Assembly (NCBI GenBank): GCA_017354895.1
Contig: CP071493.1
Coordinates: 6,448,001 to 6,512,000, forward strand
Source of the DNA: Podospora comata
Taxonomy: Eukaryota; Ascomycota; Sordariomycetes; Sordariales; Podosporaceae
DNA: 64,000 nucleotides
Direction: 5' to 3'
Part shown: one piece after another, positions 1-11,172 of the stretch
Numbering within the stretch: position 1 is the first letter of the stretch
Layout of the letters: every line of letters starts with the position of its first letter
Notes under the pieces: model-generated
What the model saw: the letters and a program-made list of their open reading frames with translations, nothing else
Told to the model about the DNA's origin: nothing
Database searches by the model: none
Program-made: the position numbers and the translations under genes

Positions 1-190
1 AAGCCCCCCACCCCACCCACTATTTCCGTGATGCAGTTAACCAGCCTGTGAAATGCCCCGCAGCGCAAACTGTCGCGGGAATAGTGGGGCATCAACGGCG
101 CCTCATCCACCGCCAGGCGCACACACCATCCCGGGACTCATCACAGCTCCTTCAAAGTCCCAGGATCACCACCGATCCCCAACTCTCACA
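1..190. other. Upstream flank of prefoldin 5 gene
   Basis: Left edge of the window and promoter or 5' leader of the prefoldin gene. I see no coding exon. It is C-rich and holds no clear TATA box. Confidence 0.5.
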
Positions 191-1003
191 ATGGCCAGCC
201 AAGGAAGACAGCAAGGAGGAGAGCAAAGTATGTCTCATTCCCCCCATTCCTCTACCCCGCACCTCTTTCATGCTCACCTCTCACCTCTCACCTCTCACCT
301 CTCACCATCTCATCTCATCTCATCTCATCTCACCCCTCACCCTTCCTGGCCCCCTTTAGCAAGCCCATAACCTATGCCCGTATCCCACCCCCAACTAACA
401 CATCCTATAGTCTCCCTCGATACCCTCACAGCCCCCCAACTCTCGGCCGTGAAAAAGCAACTCGACGAAGAAGTCGAGCACCTCTCCCAATCTTACGCCC
501 AGCTCGCCGCCGCCCAGTCCAAGTTCAAGGAGTGCCTCCGGGTCGTCAAGTCCGGCTCCGAGACCTTTGACGAGAAAAAGCCCATCCTCGTCCCCTTGAC
601 CAACTCCCTCTACGTCAAGGGCCGGATGGCCGACCCGGACAAGGTCATTGTTGATGTCGGGACTGGGTTTTACGTCGAAAAGGTTTGTTTGCTGTGACAC
701 TTTCGGAACTGAGTGGCATGGGTTACTAACGGGATCTGGTGATCAAAACAGGACACCAAGAGCGCGGCAGAGTTTTATGAGGCCAAGGTCAAGGAGTTGG
801 CTGCGAATATTCAAGGACTGGAGGGCATCGTGCAGGCCAAGACTCAGAATTTGAGGCTGGTGGAGGAAGGTAGGTCCATGTCGAGATTTCACCATGCAAA
901 TGAGAGGATTGAGTATGCACTAACTTACTTCATCACCACAGTTCTCAGACAAAAGGTCTTGGCTGCTGGACCAGCTGCTGGCCAGGCTGCTCAGGCGTCA
1001 TGA
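191..1003 (+). CDS. GIM5: Prefoldin subunit 5 (Gim5-like)
   Basis: Alpha-type subunit of the hexameric prefoldin chaperone, which carries nascent actin and tubulin to the cytosolic chaperonin. Four exons, 191-227, 411-682, 752-869 and 942-1003, give 162 aa. The first ATG opens a short Q/G-rich leader (MASQGRQQGGEQ) and is followed by a long 183-nt intron with many TCTCACC repeats; the other introns are about 70 nt. The product has the family layout: an N-terminal helix (LTAPQLSAVKKQLDEEVEHL), a central beta-hairpin region (LVPLTNSLYVKGRM, VDVGTGFYVEK) and a C-terminal helix (AKVKELAANIQGLEG). Length fits the family at about 150-165 aa. The family call is firm. The first exon is the least certain part, but its splice keeps frame. 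Prefoldin subunit 1 lies about 16 kb downstream on the same strand. Confidence 0.9.
228..410 (+). repeat. CT-rich repeat inside intron 1 of prefoldin 5
   Basis: The intron carries a pyrimidine-rich stretch at about 268-345 with repeats of TCACCTC and CATCT. It explains the unusual intron length. Nothing coding is supported here. Confidence 0.6.
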
Positions 1004-1527
1004 CGGGCCAATAATTGAGAATAGCAATGAGCCAGCTTCATGTCCAAGTCATCTATCATTCCTACGTATGCGAGTGCCCTTGACTGCATGTAACAGTTGA
1101 TTTGAGAAGTCACAGACGATACCAGTCGGTGCCCTGCTACAAATATGGTGGCCCCTTACGCACCTCTCCTTCGCCACATCACAATAGTCTAGGGTTATAA
1201 CTGACCTTTGCGTCTCGATATTTTACATTGCAATGCTACAGTATCACAGCCACCCCATCAAAGCTCGTTTTTCGGAATACAATGACCCATACACACACCT
1301 CTCGCCCCTTACACGATAACACAATACAGTAAAAAATAAAAATAAACTTCCTCCTGAACTTCCCCTATGATATAAAACAACAAAAAGAGATATAATACAT
1401 AGCCCACGAAGGCTCCATGCTTCTCTCCCCAGTGCCATCATCCTACAACCCACCATAAACTAGACGGTCACCTCCCTGATCCCAATAGCCCAAGTGGCAT
1501 TCGCCATCCAATTCTCCGAATGTTCCA
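1004..1527. other. Convergent 3' intergenic region
   Basis: Lies between the stops of the prefoldin 5 gene (+) and the next gene (-). It is AT-rich around 1325-1400 and probably holds both 3' UTRs and polyadenylation sites. No open frame here looks like a gene. Confidence 0.6.
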
Positions 1528-3156
1528 TCAGGACACGAATCGGTTCGAGCCCTTTGCCCCTACACTCAACAGGTTATCAAGCATCTCCTGCACCCACGAT
1601 ACCCACGACAAAAACTCATCCAATGGATGCTCATCGCCACCATCCTGCGTCAAGGGGTATGGGACCTGGGTCTTATCTCTCGAGGTCAGGAGTTGAGTGG
1701 CAAAACTCTTGTCCCATTCCCGCGGAATCGTAACGGGGAGCCCGAGGTGATCGTCCCAGTCAGGACTGAATAGGGAGAGCAGAGTTGTCGTAGTCGGAGG
1801 CTTCGTTGTGTTCGTTCCGAACGAATGGTACACCGTAATCTCAAGGCTATACTTGAAGCTCAGCTCCAGGGTCCAGATGACCTTGCCCACAATGTTCGAC
1901 ACCTTGTTCTTCTTGATGAACTCTTGGGACACCGAAATCTTGGGGAAGCCACCTGCATATGTACCTTGGCTGATCTTGGTGAGCCTAGCCATGTCATCTT
2001 CAGTCAAATGTAGACGGGGCCTGCCTTCCCTGCGGCTGACCTCCTGGGAAATCCTCAACTCCCAATCAGTACCTCTGCGGTGCAGAATGTCAGTATACTG
2101 AAGCAACTTGGAAATAAGCGTGTTGTCTTGTCTCACCTGTCGGGGCAAGCATTGAGGACGGAGAATTCGTTGTAGACTTTGGCTCGTTGATAGGCGCACA
2201 CGGGCATGATTCTAGGCTTTCGGCCTCTGCCCGCCTCAACGCCTTCTACCATACACTCGATCTCCAAATTTGGCGTGACTATGTGTAGGGAGAACTCAGG
2301 TTCGGAGTCGGGGTCAACGCTCTCTCGGACCACTGCCGGCAAACTTTCATCCCCGTTGATCAGGGCGACTCTGAGGGCTTCAACCACATCGACAGGAACA
2401 CTGTAAGACTTTTTAGCACGACTCTGATGAGGGACGAGTCCAGTCATACTTACTATGGTGAAAGATTGATTACGTCGCGGACGGCGGCATACTCTAGCTC
2501 ACGCTCCATTTCGGCCGAGCTGTACCTCCTCTTCTCTGGGTTCCAAATTTCACATCGCTGTAGGTAGCCGATCTTGACACGCATCTGCATCTTGTTTGGG
2601 TCTCGGACAAGTGATCCGACGGCCCGGTCAAGAATATCAGACAGCTGGGCCTTATACTTGGCTTGATGAGTCCCAGAGGTGGTTTCCGAGACGGTTGGGG
2701 CCGATGGTGAGGGGACGACAGCGCATCTATCACGACCAAACACGATGGCCGAGTAATCTGCACCTGACTTGGATGGGCACAGCAGGCCATTGGTTCTCCA
2801 CATGTCTTTGATGTCGGCTTCCGCGATGAGTAGTTTCCTCACTCGCTGGGCAGCGTCCTGCGCAGCCTTGGTGCCAGGTGAATGTATGGAAATTTGGGTG
2901 GTCGTGTTGTCGACATTGATGGCTTTGATGTCACACAAGGTATCCTTGCCGATCAGTTCCAACTTTGTGCGTAGAGCAAAGTCGGCCGGGTCGACATCGA
3001 TGGAGGAGGGTGGGGCGAGAAAGGTCTGGTGCGGTTAGTCGACAGCGATACTGTACTCTGTAAGTAACGACTTGCCTGCTTGGTCAGCGGCGGACGATAT
3101 ATTTCCGCCAGCTGATCAACCCCCAGTCGAAAATGCTTCCGTTCCATGGTGTCCAT
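1528..3156 (-). CDS. Conserved fungal protein of unknown function (DUF7905-like)
   Basis: Four exons on the minus strand, 3156-3076, 3025-2454, 2400-2137 and 2074-1528, give 487 aa. The N-terminus reads MERKHFRLGVDQLAEIYRPP, followed by a region with LIGKDTLCDIKAI and later CAYQRAKVYNEFSVLN and FPKISVSQEFIKKN. I see no membrane segment, signal peptide or catalytic motif. From memory it resembles Pezizomycotina proteins labelled DUF7905, but I could not test this. Intron 1 (3026-3075, 50 nt) starts with GC in a strong AG|GCAAGT context, ends in CACCAG and has a CTAAC branch site; the other two introns are GT-AG. The start is the first ATG in frame; a second ATG lies three codons in, and an additional upstream exon is possible. 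Function unknown. Confidence 0.72.
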
Positions 3157-5258
3157 TCTGGCGGTGTTCTCTGTGAATTTTGTGAGTTTCTCTATACTGA
3201 AGCAGAAGGTAGTGTGTGGAAGGTGTGATCGAAACGAGATGTAAGAAGATGTGCAAGAGAGATGTTGGGAGAAGATCTGAGTCAGAATCTGAATGCGAAC
3301 ACAGAATCGAGAAAAGACAGGCAGACGAGCTGGAGGGGCAATGTGGGGAAAGCGTGAGCTGGTGGCAGCAACAGGAGGCAGGGGCGAGCTTCCGTTGCCA
3401 GTGCTGCAAGTGGCCGGCAGTCATAGGTCTCGGGAAGGACCGACTGCTCCGGTCGATGCGGGATCCCGCCGAGACAGCCTAGAGGGAAAGCACAGTATGC
3501 TGATCCTTGGAGAGGTCCGGATTGCTCAAGAAGCAACCAGTCGCAAAACCAGCTTCAAGCTGTGCCATTCGTAAAGACCTCGATCAACGTACCTAATGTA
3601 GGCTAATGTTAGCAAGAGCTCTGGCAATGGCAAGGTAAAGTTCTGTTCGGGATGGTTGGCCAAGCTCCGTCAAGAGGATTGCATCTCAGCTGGTACCCTG
3701 GGCTGGACACTTGTTACCAAAGCCTTTAGGTGGTGTTCAGCCCTGAGCAGGTCCCAAAGATGATGGATCTTGTCAGGTATCTGTGTGGATGGCATGTGGT
3801 TCCCTGAGGCTCGATGGCTTGGCCAGCTCCTATCGGCATGTGAAATGTTGTGAAAACCCATCACACAAAGACGTCTTGTGCTAAAAAGAAATATCCTTTC
3901 TTTTATACACAGCAATAAAGAGGCCGCCACATGGGCAGTCTCAGACCTGCCCGTTGGCGTCACATTAACGGGCAGCAAGCCGGTTCAGCGACATTCTTTT
4001 TGAGCGAGACAGTCTCAATCTCATCCCAAATAAATCGAGACGGCCAGACAGCTCCAAGGAAACCCACAAAGAGTTTTACCACAAAGCTTTCATAAATAAG
4101 GGAGGATATAAAGAAAGACTTACCTCGGTGAGGAGAGAGTTCCGACCAGAAGCCGGTAACCAGACGGGCCAGCTAACTGTACGACAGCGTGCCAAAGGGC
4201 AGTCCGTACGTTGTAGGTGAACTTCCTTGTAGGCGAGGAGCGTCCAGTAGTCGCAATAATATCCCACAAGTAGCCATTGAGAGAGGTTAATCTGGCACGG
4301 GGCCCTCGGTCGACAGGAAGGAAAACCGATGAGATGAATTGAAACGCAGGCCGGGCTGTTTAAACGCAAGGAGAGGTGAACATTAGCGAGGGCAGAAGAT
4401 TTATTATCGGACAATTTCGATAAAAGAAGGCCGAACCTCAGAAAGGCTTGGAGGAGACAATCGGGAGTTTCAAAAAAAAAAAAAGAAATGGAAGGCACAA
4501 AAACAGCCACAAGGTAAGGTAGTCACGCTCTAGCCTTCAAAAAGTGCAGTGATCACGTGTATCAGAGCTTGAGGGCCGACCAAAGAGGTTAACCGTGTGT
4601 TAAGTAGTCGAATATCTAACTACTCAAAGACAAGACTTAATCAACTCTTTCAAGCAAGAATATCTAGAGTTACTTATGGTGGACATGGGGTCGGTCATTT
4701 ATCAGTCTACGATGTGAGACCAGGCAGAATAGGCAAAATAAGCAATTAAAAGACTTTGTTGAAAGCAATGAAACGAATACAGAGTCTCATTTCTACTCCT
4801 ATGTTGATACTGGAAAGCAGATGAGGCCGTAAGCAAGTGTTCGTCAGATATCCAGTGAATCGACGTCCCGTTTGGAGACTGTTTGGCCTACAGGGATATA
4901 CCGGTTACTTGCATAGCATCTTGGCATTCCCACTGGTCTCGAAACGTCATTGTGGCTAAGGAAGCATTTTGCTGGCAAGGGTCTTAATAGATTTAGGCGC
5001 GTCCGCATGGAACGCGTCGATAGACGCGACGGAGGGCCCCCTTTTGAGTTGAGGCAGAAGCACCAAAAACCACAGGCCAGACCGCCCTCTACTAAAATTG
5101 TCAATTGATGACCTATTTCACTCAGCTGTTCGTCATTTTGGACTCGAATAGACCAGTGTATCGGTCAACAAAGCCAATTCACAGATAACCGCTGCAACCT
5201 TTCGCATCTGCTCGCATTGTTTACCTTCCCATCAACCGATTCCGAGAAATCTTCAACA
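3157..5258. other. Gene-poor 2.1-kb region between divergent genes
   Basis: Shared upstream region of the minus-strand fungal protein and ORC1 (+). Open frames here are short, mostly lack ATG starts and have no recognisable motifs. About 4560-4830 is clearly richer in A+T than the flanks. There is a 12-nt A run at about 4472-4483. No gene or RNA is supported. Confidence 0.55.
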
Positions 5259-7602
5259 ATGCCTGGCGTCGTCGATGGGCGCTCGAGAAAGCGCCATCTC
5301 CCAGGCGTCCTAAGAGAGGATTCTGACGATGAGCTGGGAACAGAAGACCTTCCGTGGGAATGGATTTATGCCAACGAGCCAGACACTGAGGAAAACAATG
5401 GGAGGAAACGAAAACGAGCTGCGTGGCAAGATGGCCAGATTATTGGCGCTCGTAATGGCAATTTCGAGTGCTATTTGGGAGACACGATGCTGCTGAAGGC
5501 CGATAGCTCCAACGAAGCCTGGGTTGGCATAATATGCGAGTTCCAGGAGGACGAGGAGGGCGAGATGGCCGCCAACTTCATGTGGTTCTCGTCGCCAAAC
5601 GAGATTCGCAGCGCAAAGAAGAGGACGGATTATGTGGAGGTGTGTGTGATTGCGGTTTGTCTTTGCTTTGATCTCGAGTTGCTAACTTTTTCTGCCTCTA
5701 TAGAACGAGCTCTACATCACCACCTCGTTCGATGTCAACGCCTTGTCGACCATCAATGGCAAGGCCCATGTTATGTCGCAGCAAGCCTTCATGAACGAAT
5801 TCCCAACAGGCAAAGTGCCACGCAAATCCAAGGAGTACGGAAAAGTATTTGTTTGCCGAAGGGGCTGCAACACCAGAACATGCACCTACACCGAGGAGTT
5901 CATCTGGGAGGATATCTACCACGGCAGGGAAGACCTCGAGGCTCTCCAGGAGCGGCTTCAGAAGGAGACCAAGGCAACTCGGAAAAAGAAGCCCGCGAAA
6001 GACGAATCCCCCGAGCGAGACTACAAGTTTGAGGCCGACCCAGAAGCAGAGGGAGAATATGCCCCTGGCGTCTACCGCACCCCAAAGAAGGCTCGTATCA
6101 GGGACGCCGTCACCCCCAGCAGCCGACACAAAAAGACAGGCAACAAACCGGCAACCCCCTCCTCCCACCGCCGCATCGTCGTCAAAAAGCACCTTGAATT
6201 CACACCCCTAGCCACCCGAGTCCTCTCTCCTATGCACGTTCACGCCTCCCCATATCAGGTAGCCCGCACCCAGCTCCACGTCGCTTCAGTTCCCACCAGT
6301 CTGCCATGTCGCGAATCCGAGTTCAGTCTCGTCTATTCGCACCTCGAAGCTGCCATCACCGACGGCTCCGGAACCTGCATCTACATCTCTGGTACTCCGG
6401 GTACAGGCAAAACCGCCACCGTGCGCGAGGTAGTTTCCCACCTCGATGCCGCCGTTCGCGCCGACGAGCTCGATGACTTTATCTTTGTCGAGATCAACGG
6501 CATGAAAATCACCGACCCCCATCAATCTTACGCCTTGCTGTGGGAAGCCCTCAAAGGCCAGCGCGTTTCCCCGGCCCAAGCCCTCGACCTTCTGGAGCGA
6601 GAATTCAGCCACCCCTCCCCCCGTCGTGTGCCCTGCGTGGTGTTGATGGACGAACTCGACCAGCTGGTGACCAAAAACCAGGGCGTCATGTACAACTTTT
6701 TCAACTGGCCCGGCCTCCGCCACTCCAGGCTCATCGTCCTGGCGGTAGCCAACACGATGGACTTGCCCGAACGAACCCTCTCCAACAAAATCAGCTCCCG
6801 TCTTGGTTTGACGCGTATCACGTTCCCGGGGTACAACCACGAACAGCTCATGCGTATCGTCCAGTCTCGCCTGGAAGGTGTCCCAGGCGACATCGTGGAC
6901 CCGGATGCAGTCCAATTCGCGGCGAGGAAGGTAGCTGCCGTCAGCGGTGACGCCCGCCGGGCTCTGGATATCTGTCGACGAGCGGTCGAACTGGCGGAAG
7001 CAGACGCGAAAGTTAATGACCTTTCCGACGATGCCACGCCAAATACGCCGACGAAAACCCCCGCGAGGAAGAAGGACGAATCGCCCCAGAAAAAGAAGAA
7101 GAGTTCTGCTGGGAGGGTAACGATCGAGACTGTCCGAAGAGCTATCAACGAGGCCACTTCCAACCCGCTGCAGCAATACCTCCGCTCTTTGCCCTTTGCC
7201 TCGAAACTTTTGTTGACGGCGCTGTGCTTACGGATTCAGAGGACGGGGTTGGCGGAGAGTACGTTTGGGGATGTGCTCGAGGAGATGCAGCGGATGCTCA
7301 AGCTGACGGTCAATGAGTCTCGGCCGTTGAAGTTATTGGAGAAAAGGGCTACAGGGCAGAAGGGGGAAGGGGCAGGCGATGGAACAGGGTTGTTGAGTAC
7401 AAAGGCGAAGCAGACGGGGCAGTTGATCAGACCGGCTGGGTTGGGTTCTGCTGCTGTTGATCTTACTGGGGCCGGGATTATCAATCTGGAGGGGCAGAGG
7501 CCGGAGAGGCCGAGCAAAATGAGGCTGGCGGTGGGGGATGAAGAGGTTAGGTTGGCGTTTAGGGACGATCCTGAGATTAAAGGGGTGGGTGTGATGCTTT
7601 AA
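5259..7602 (+). CDS. ORC1: Origin recognition complex subunit 1
   Basis: Largest ORC subunit, an AAA+ ATPase that marks replication origins and with Cdc6 loads the MCM helicase in the nucleus. Two exons, 5259-5639 and 5704-7602, with a 64-nt intron, give 759 aa. An N-terminal BAH domain covers roughly residues 50-190 (WEWIYANE, AWVGIICEFQED, FMWFSSPNEI). A charged, poorly conserved linker follows. The AAA+ core has Walker A GTPGTGKT at residues 357-364, Walker B VVLMDELDQL around 439-448, sensor 1 AVANTMDLPERTL and sensor 2 VSGDARRALDICRR. A winged-helix region lies at the C-terminus, interrupted by a K-rich insert (about 7050-7110). The ATG at 5259 begins MPGVVDGRSRKRH; the open frame runs upstream without another ATG. 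The catalytic residues are present and length is normal for fungi. Confidence 0.96.
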
Positions 7603-7717
7603 CGAAGAAAAAGATACCCATTTTGCATATGGACAGAAACTTTATAGACCACAGACGATGTTTTGATATCTATGTTTCCACCCTTGATACAGTTTTGTCT
7701 AGGTACTGTGACATAAC
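7603..7717. other. Short convergent 3' spacer
   Basis: 115 bp between the stops of ORC1 (+) and the Nas6 gene (-); the two 3' UTRs probably overlap. Confidence 0.6.
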
Positions 7718-8965
7718 CTATGGAAGATCAATCCCCTCCTCCTCCGCCTTTCGTTGAATATACTTCTTGACCTGTTCCCCCGTCCGTCAGCTACACATAC
7801 CACATCAACCCCCGCACCACCACAAGACTTACATCAATCCCAGGCGCCACCTCCAAAGGCAGAAGCCCATCATTATCCTTCCTGTCCATCTCAGCCCCAG
7901 CTTTCATCAACACCACAGCCGCGTCACCTATCATCATCATCATAATCATCATCAGCCTTGAACCGTTCTCGCTGGAGAAGAATAGATAACATACCATGCC
8001 CCTCGGCAATAGCATGATGCAACGCCGTTTGTCCAGCTGAATCGCTGGCGTTCAGGGGACTTTTGTGCTTGAGAAACAGGTTGATCAAAGGGACCGAACC
8101 GACGGCGGCGGCGCGGTGGAGGGGGTACTGGCCTCGCTTGTCGCGGACGCGGACGGAAGCGGGAGGTTTGTGCTCTTCGAGGAGCTTGCGGGCGAGGTCG
8201 AGGTTGGACTTGGAGGCTATGAAGTGGAGGACTGTCTAGAGAGGAGTTAGGTGGTGGAAGGGGCAGGGGAGAAGGGGGGAGGGGATGTACTTGGCCGTTG
8301 TCATCTGGATTTTTGTTAGTAAATGAGTAGCATGGGGACGGGAGGGGGGCATGTGCCATGTGGTAATGTGTAAATGTGTGTGCTAATATGTGGTAAAGGG
8401 GTAATGTGGTAAAGGAGAAATGCGGTAGTGTGTTAAAGGGCCAATCAAGACGTGGTAGGGAAACATGGACGTACTTGTCTCATTCACGTCGGCATCTCTG
8501 GCAAGAAGGAGATCGACCACTCTGTCCGAGTCCTTGACGCTGGCTGCGATCATGAGAGGGGTCCAGCCCATGTCATCCTACAAGTGAGGTCAGAGTTGAG
8601 CTGTTACAAGTAGCAGGTATGCTGGGAATATCTTATATACTTTGACGTCGACATCAAACCCCTTCTGTTGAACCAGGAGGTTGACAATCTCGTGGTGGTT
8701 GTACGAAGCCGCCCAGTGGATGGGAAGACGGCCATCGTCGTCTTTCAGCTTGGCGAGCTTGGGATTGGCCTGTTGGTGTGGTTAGACCGACCATATCACC
8801 ATCACATAGCGGACAGCTACTTACATTCAGCAAAGACTCTACGACGGTCGCTATTCGGGGAGTCAGAGTCAAAGTCACCGGTTGAACACACACCGTTGGC
8901 TGGCTTCACTTGCCTTTCCCGTCACGAGCGGCCGCGTGGATGGCGAACTTGTCTTGATTTTCCAT
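7718..8965 (-). CDS. NAS6: 26S proteasome assembly chaperone Nas6 (gankyrin/PSMD10-like)
   Basis: Ankyrin-repeat chaperone that binds the Rpt3 ATPase and guides assembly of the 19S regulatory particle. Eight exons on the minus strand: 8965-8914, 8850-8825, 8769-8641, 8577-8475, 8304-8291, 8235-7995, 7927-7833 and 7771-7718. Together they give 237 aa, close to yeast Nas6 (228) and gankyrin (226). Ankyrin units are clear: DGRLPIHWAASYNHHEIVNL, MGWTPLMIAASVKD, NGQTVLHFIASKSNLDLARK, RGQYPLHRAAAVGSVPLINL and AGQTALHHAIAEGHGDAAVV. The C-terminus is VKKYIQRKAEEEG. Intron 1 (8851-8913) is GC-AG, and exon 5 is only 14 nt. With eight exons in 237 codons, the gene is far more intron-dense than its neighbours. 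Divergent from Prp46, with 414 bp between the starts. Confidence 0.92.
8291..8304 (-). other. 14-nt microexon of NAS6
   Basis: Encodes the DNGQ turn of an ankyrin repeat and completes an Asn codon begun in the exon before it. It is bounded by CCAG upstream and GTACAT downstream. Skipping it would shift the frame and lose the repeat consensus, so its inclusion is well supported by the protein. Confidence 0.82.
8305..8474 (-). repeat. Low-complexity intron 4 of NAS6
   Basis: This 170-nt intron is more than twice as long as the others. It contains degenerate direct repeats of GGTAA(A)(G)TG, seen on the plus strand at about 8358-8440. Slippage expansion inside an intron is the simplest reading. 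Confidence 0.6.
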
Positions 8966-9379
8966 TTTGTCTCTGATTTGTTGGTATTTGCAGGTATCTA
9001 GTTGAAGCTGAAGAATGTAATTAATTGTATTTAGTTGATTCGCTGCTGGAGGCGGCGTCATATAAGTGATGCCTTCCACATCAGACCACCCCGCCATAGC
9101 AGTGTCAAGAAGAAGGCACTGTGTGGAGCCCCTTCAACTACCCCTGTAGCTCTAGGCTGGCCCGAGCTTCAGCCACACGCCTGGAAATTTTGGGGATCCA
9201 ATGTCAACCGCGCATTGGACAGGCGGAGCCATCGATTTATCGTTCATCATTATCATCATCGACGCGACTGAGAACTGCTTGACTGCGACAAATCCCCCAC
9301 CAGACACCGAAACTGACGGCCCATAATTCCATCCACGACTATATCGAGTGACACGCTTACACAGCTTTACTTCTTCACC
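8966..9379. promoter_or_regulatory. Divergent promoter, NAS6 / PRP46
   Basis: A 414-bp region separates the two start codons and must hold both promoters. A degenerate ATTATCATCATC element lies near 9248. I see no strong TATA box on either strand. Confidence 0.5.
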
Positions 9380-10935
9380 ATGGCAGCTGAGGTTGCCAAC
9401 GGCGCTGGCCTCGAGACGGAAGTATCCCATCTCGAGTCCTTAATCCTGGCCAACGCCCGCAGATCGAAATCCATCTACGCCAACACATCCACCGATTCGG
9501 GAAGGAAACGACTAAAGCTCGATCCCGGACTGGCATCAGAAGATCCCGACATCTCAAAAACATCCCTCTCCCTCCGCCTTCACGCCGAATATGAAGACGT
9601 TCAGACCCTACCCGAAGTCATCGCGAAGAAGCTCCCGGCTGCCGGTCCTCGCAGGAAGAAGCCAAAAGCAGCCGAAGAAGCACCATCAAAGTCAGAGGAG
9701 CACGCGCGAAAATTGATAGAAGGGATACCGGCAAACAAGACCCGGCCTGGTTCCAACGCTCTTGTCCTCTCCAGAAGACCAGGCGGCGCTGGCGCTGCTG
9801 GTGCTGGCGCAAAACCGAGCGCAAACCGCAACGACCCCCAAAATATGAGCCTCACCCGCCGACAAGACAACCTCCTCGCACAGCCCCGACCAGACTGGCA
9901 CCCACCTTGGAAGCTCCAGCGCGTCATCAGCGGCCATCTCGGCTGGGTGCGAGCTCTCGCCGTCGAGCCAAACAACAAGTGGTTCGCCTCGGGCGCTGGC
10001 GACCGCACTATCAAAATCTGGGACCTGGCCTCTGGCCAACTCAAGCTCACCCTCACCGGTCACATCTCGACGGTCCGCGGCCTGGCGGTATCACCACGAC
10101 ACCCCTACATGTTCTCCTGCGGTGAAGACAAGATGGTCAAGTGCTGGGATCTGGAAACAAACAAGGTCATCCGTCACTACCACGGCCATTTGTCAGGTGT
10201 ATACACCCTCAAGCTCCACCCAACCCTCGACGTCCTCGTCACCGGTGGCCGCGACGGCGTAGCTCGTGTATGGGACATGCGCACCCGAAGCAATGTCCAT
10301 GTCCTGTCGGGCCACACCGGCACCGTCGCCGACCTTGTCTGTCAAGAAGCCGACCCCCAAGTCATAACCGGCAGCTTGGACTCCACCGTCCGAATGTGGG
10401 ATCTCGCCGCGGGCAAGACGATGGGCGTGCTGACCCACCACAAAAAGGGCGTCCGCGCCTTGACCACCCACCCAACCGAGTTCACCTTCGCAACAGGCAG
10501 CACAGGGAGCATCAAGCAGTGGAAGTGCCCCGAGGGAGCCTTCATGCAGAACTTTGACGGCCACAACGCCATTATCAACACCCTGTCGGTCAACGACCAG
10601 AACGTGTTGTTTTCGGGTGGAGACAACGGGTCGATGAGCTTTTGGGACTGGAAGACCGGGCATAGGTTCCAGGCGTTGGACACGACGGCTCAGCCGGGCA
10701 GTTTGGATGCTGAGTCGGGGGTGATGAGCTCCATTTTCGACCATTCGGGGTCGAGGTTGATCTGTGGTGAGGCTGATAAGACAAGTAAGTTTTTTTCTTC
10801 TGACAAAATGGATGAGAGGGGGTTTATGTGCTAAACGTTGCGATAGTCAAAATCTGGAAAGAGGATCCCGATGCCACGCCAGAGACACACCCGTTGGAGT
10901 GGAAGCCGACCTTGGCTGCTAGTAGGAAGTTTTAA
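9380..10935 (+). CDS. PRP46: Pre-mRNA splicing factor Prp46 (PLRG1, Cwf1-like)
   Basis: WD40 protein of the Prp19-associated (NineTeen) complex, needed for spliceosome activation in the nucleus. Two exons, 9380-10784 and 10847-10935, give 497 aa. The first 175 residues are low complexity, with an A/G-rich patch. From about residue 178 seven WD40 units follow: [87 protein letters not shown] and a last one that is completed by exon 2 ([13 protein letters not shown]). Repeats end in IWDL, CWDL, VWDM or MWDL. The ATG has a good context (CACCATGG). Length and repeat count match the family. Confidence 0.95.
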
Positions 10936-11172
10936 GTTGAGGGATGAGGTTACGGGGTTATTGTACTTGTAATGAACATGTGTGAACAGCATAGCGGCGC
11001 GGAGCAAAAGAGTATAGGGGCTCGAAAATTGAAGAATCAGTGAGGTACATATTCAACCGCACACACTACCAGATGTGATTAAACAATGTTTGATGTCCTC
11101 TACGAAATTACAACCGCAATGCCCATGCAAAATTTATAAATTGTCATTCCGTCCCCCCCTCCCACCGCACAA

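Noticed and set aside
1528-1560. GGTTCGAGCCC considered as a tRNA T-arm
   Set aside because: It lies in the last exon of the minus-strand fungal gene and no acceptor stem or anticodon arm can be drawn around it.
4590-4835. AT-rich patch beginning TGTTAAG and ending near TGTTGATAC, considered as a solo LTR fossil
   Set aside because: I found no matching target-site duplication, no convincing terminal pair and no second copy in the window.
6286-7176. 296-codon minus-strand frame opposite ORC1
   Set aside because: Antisense to the AAA+ core; begins at a non-ATG codon and has no recognisable motif.
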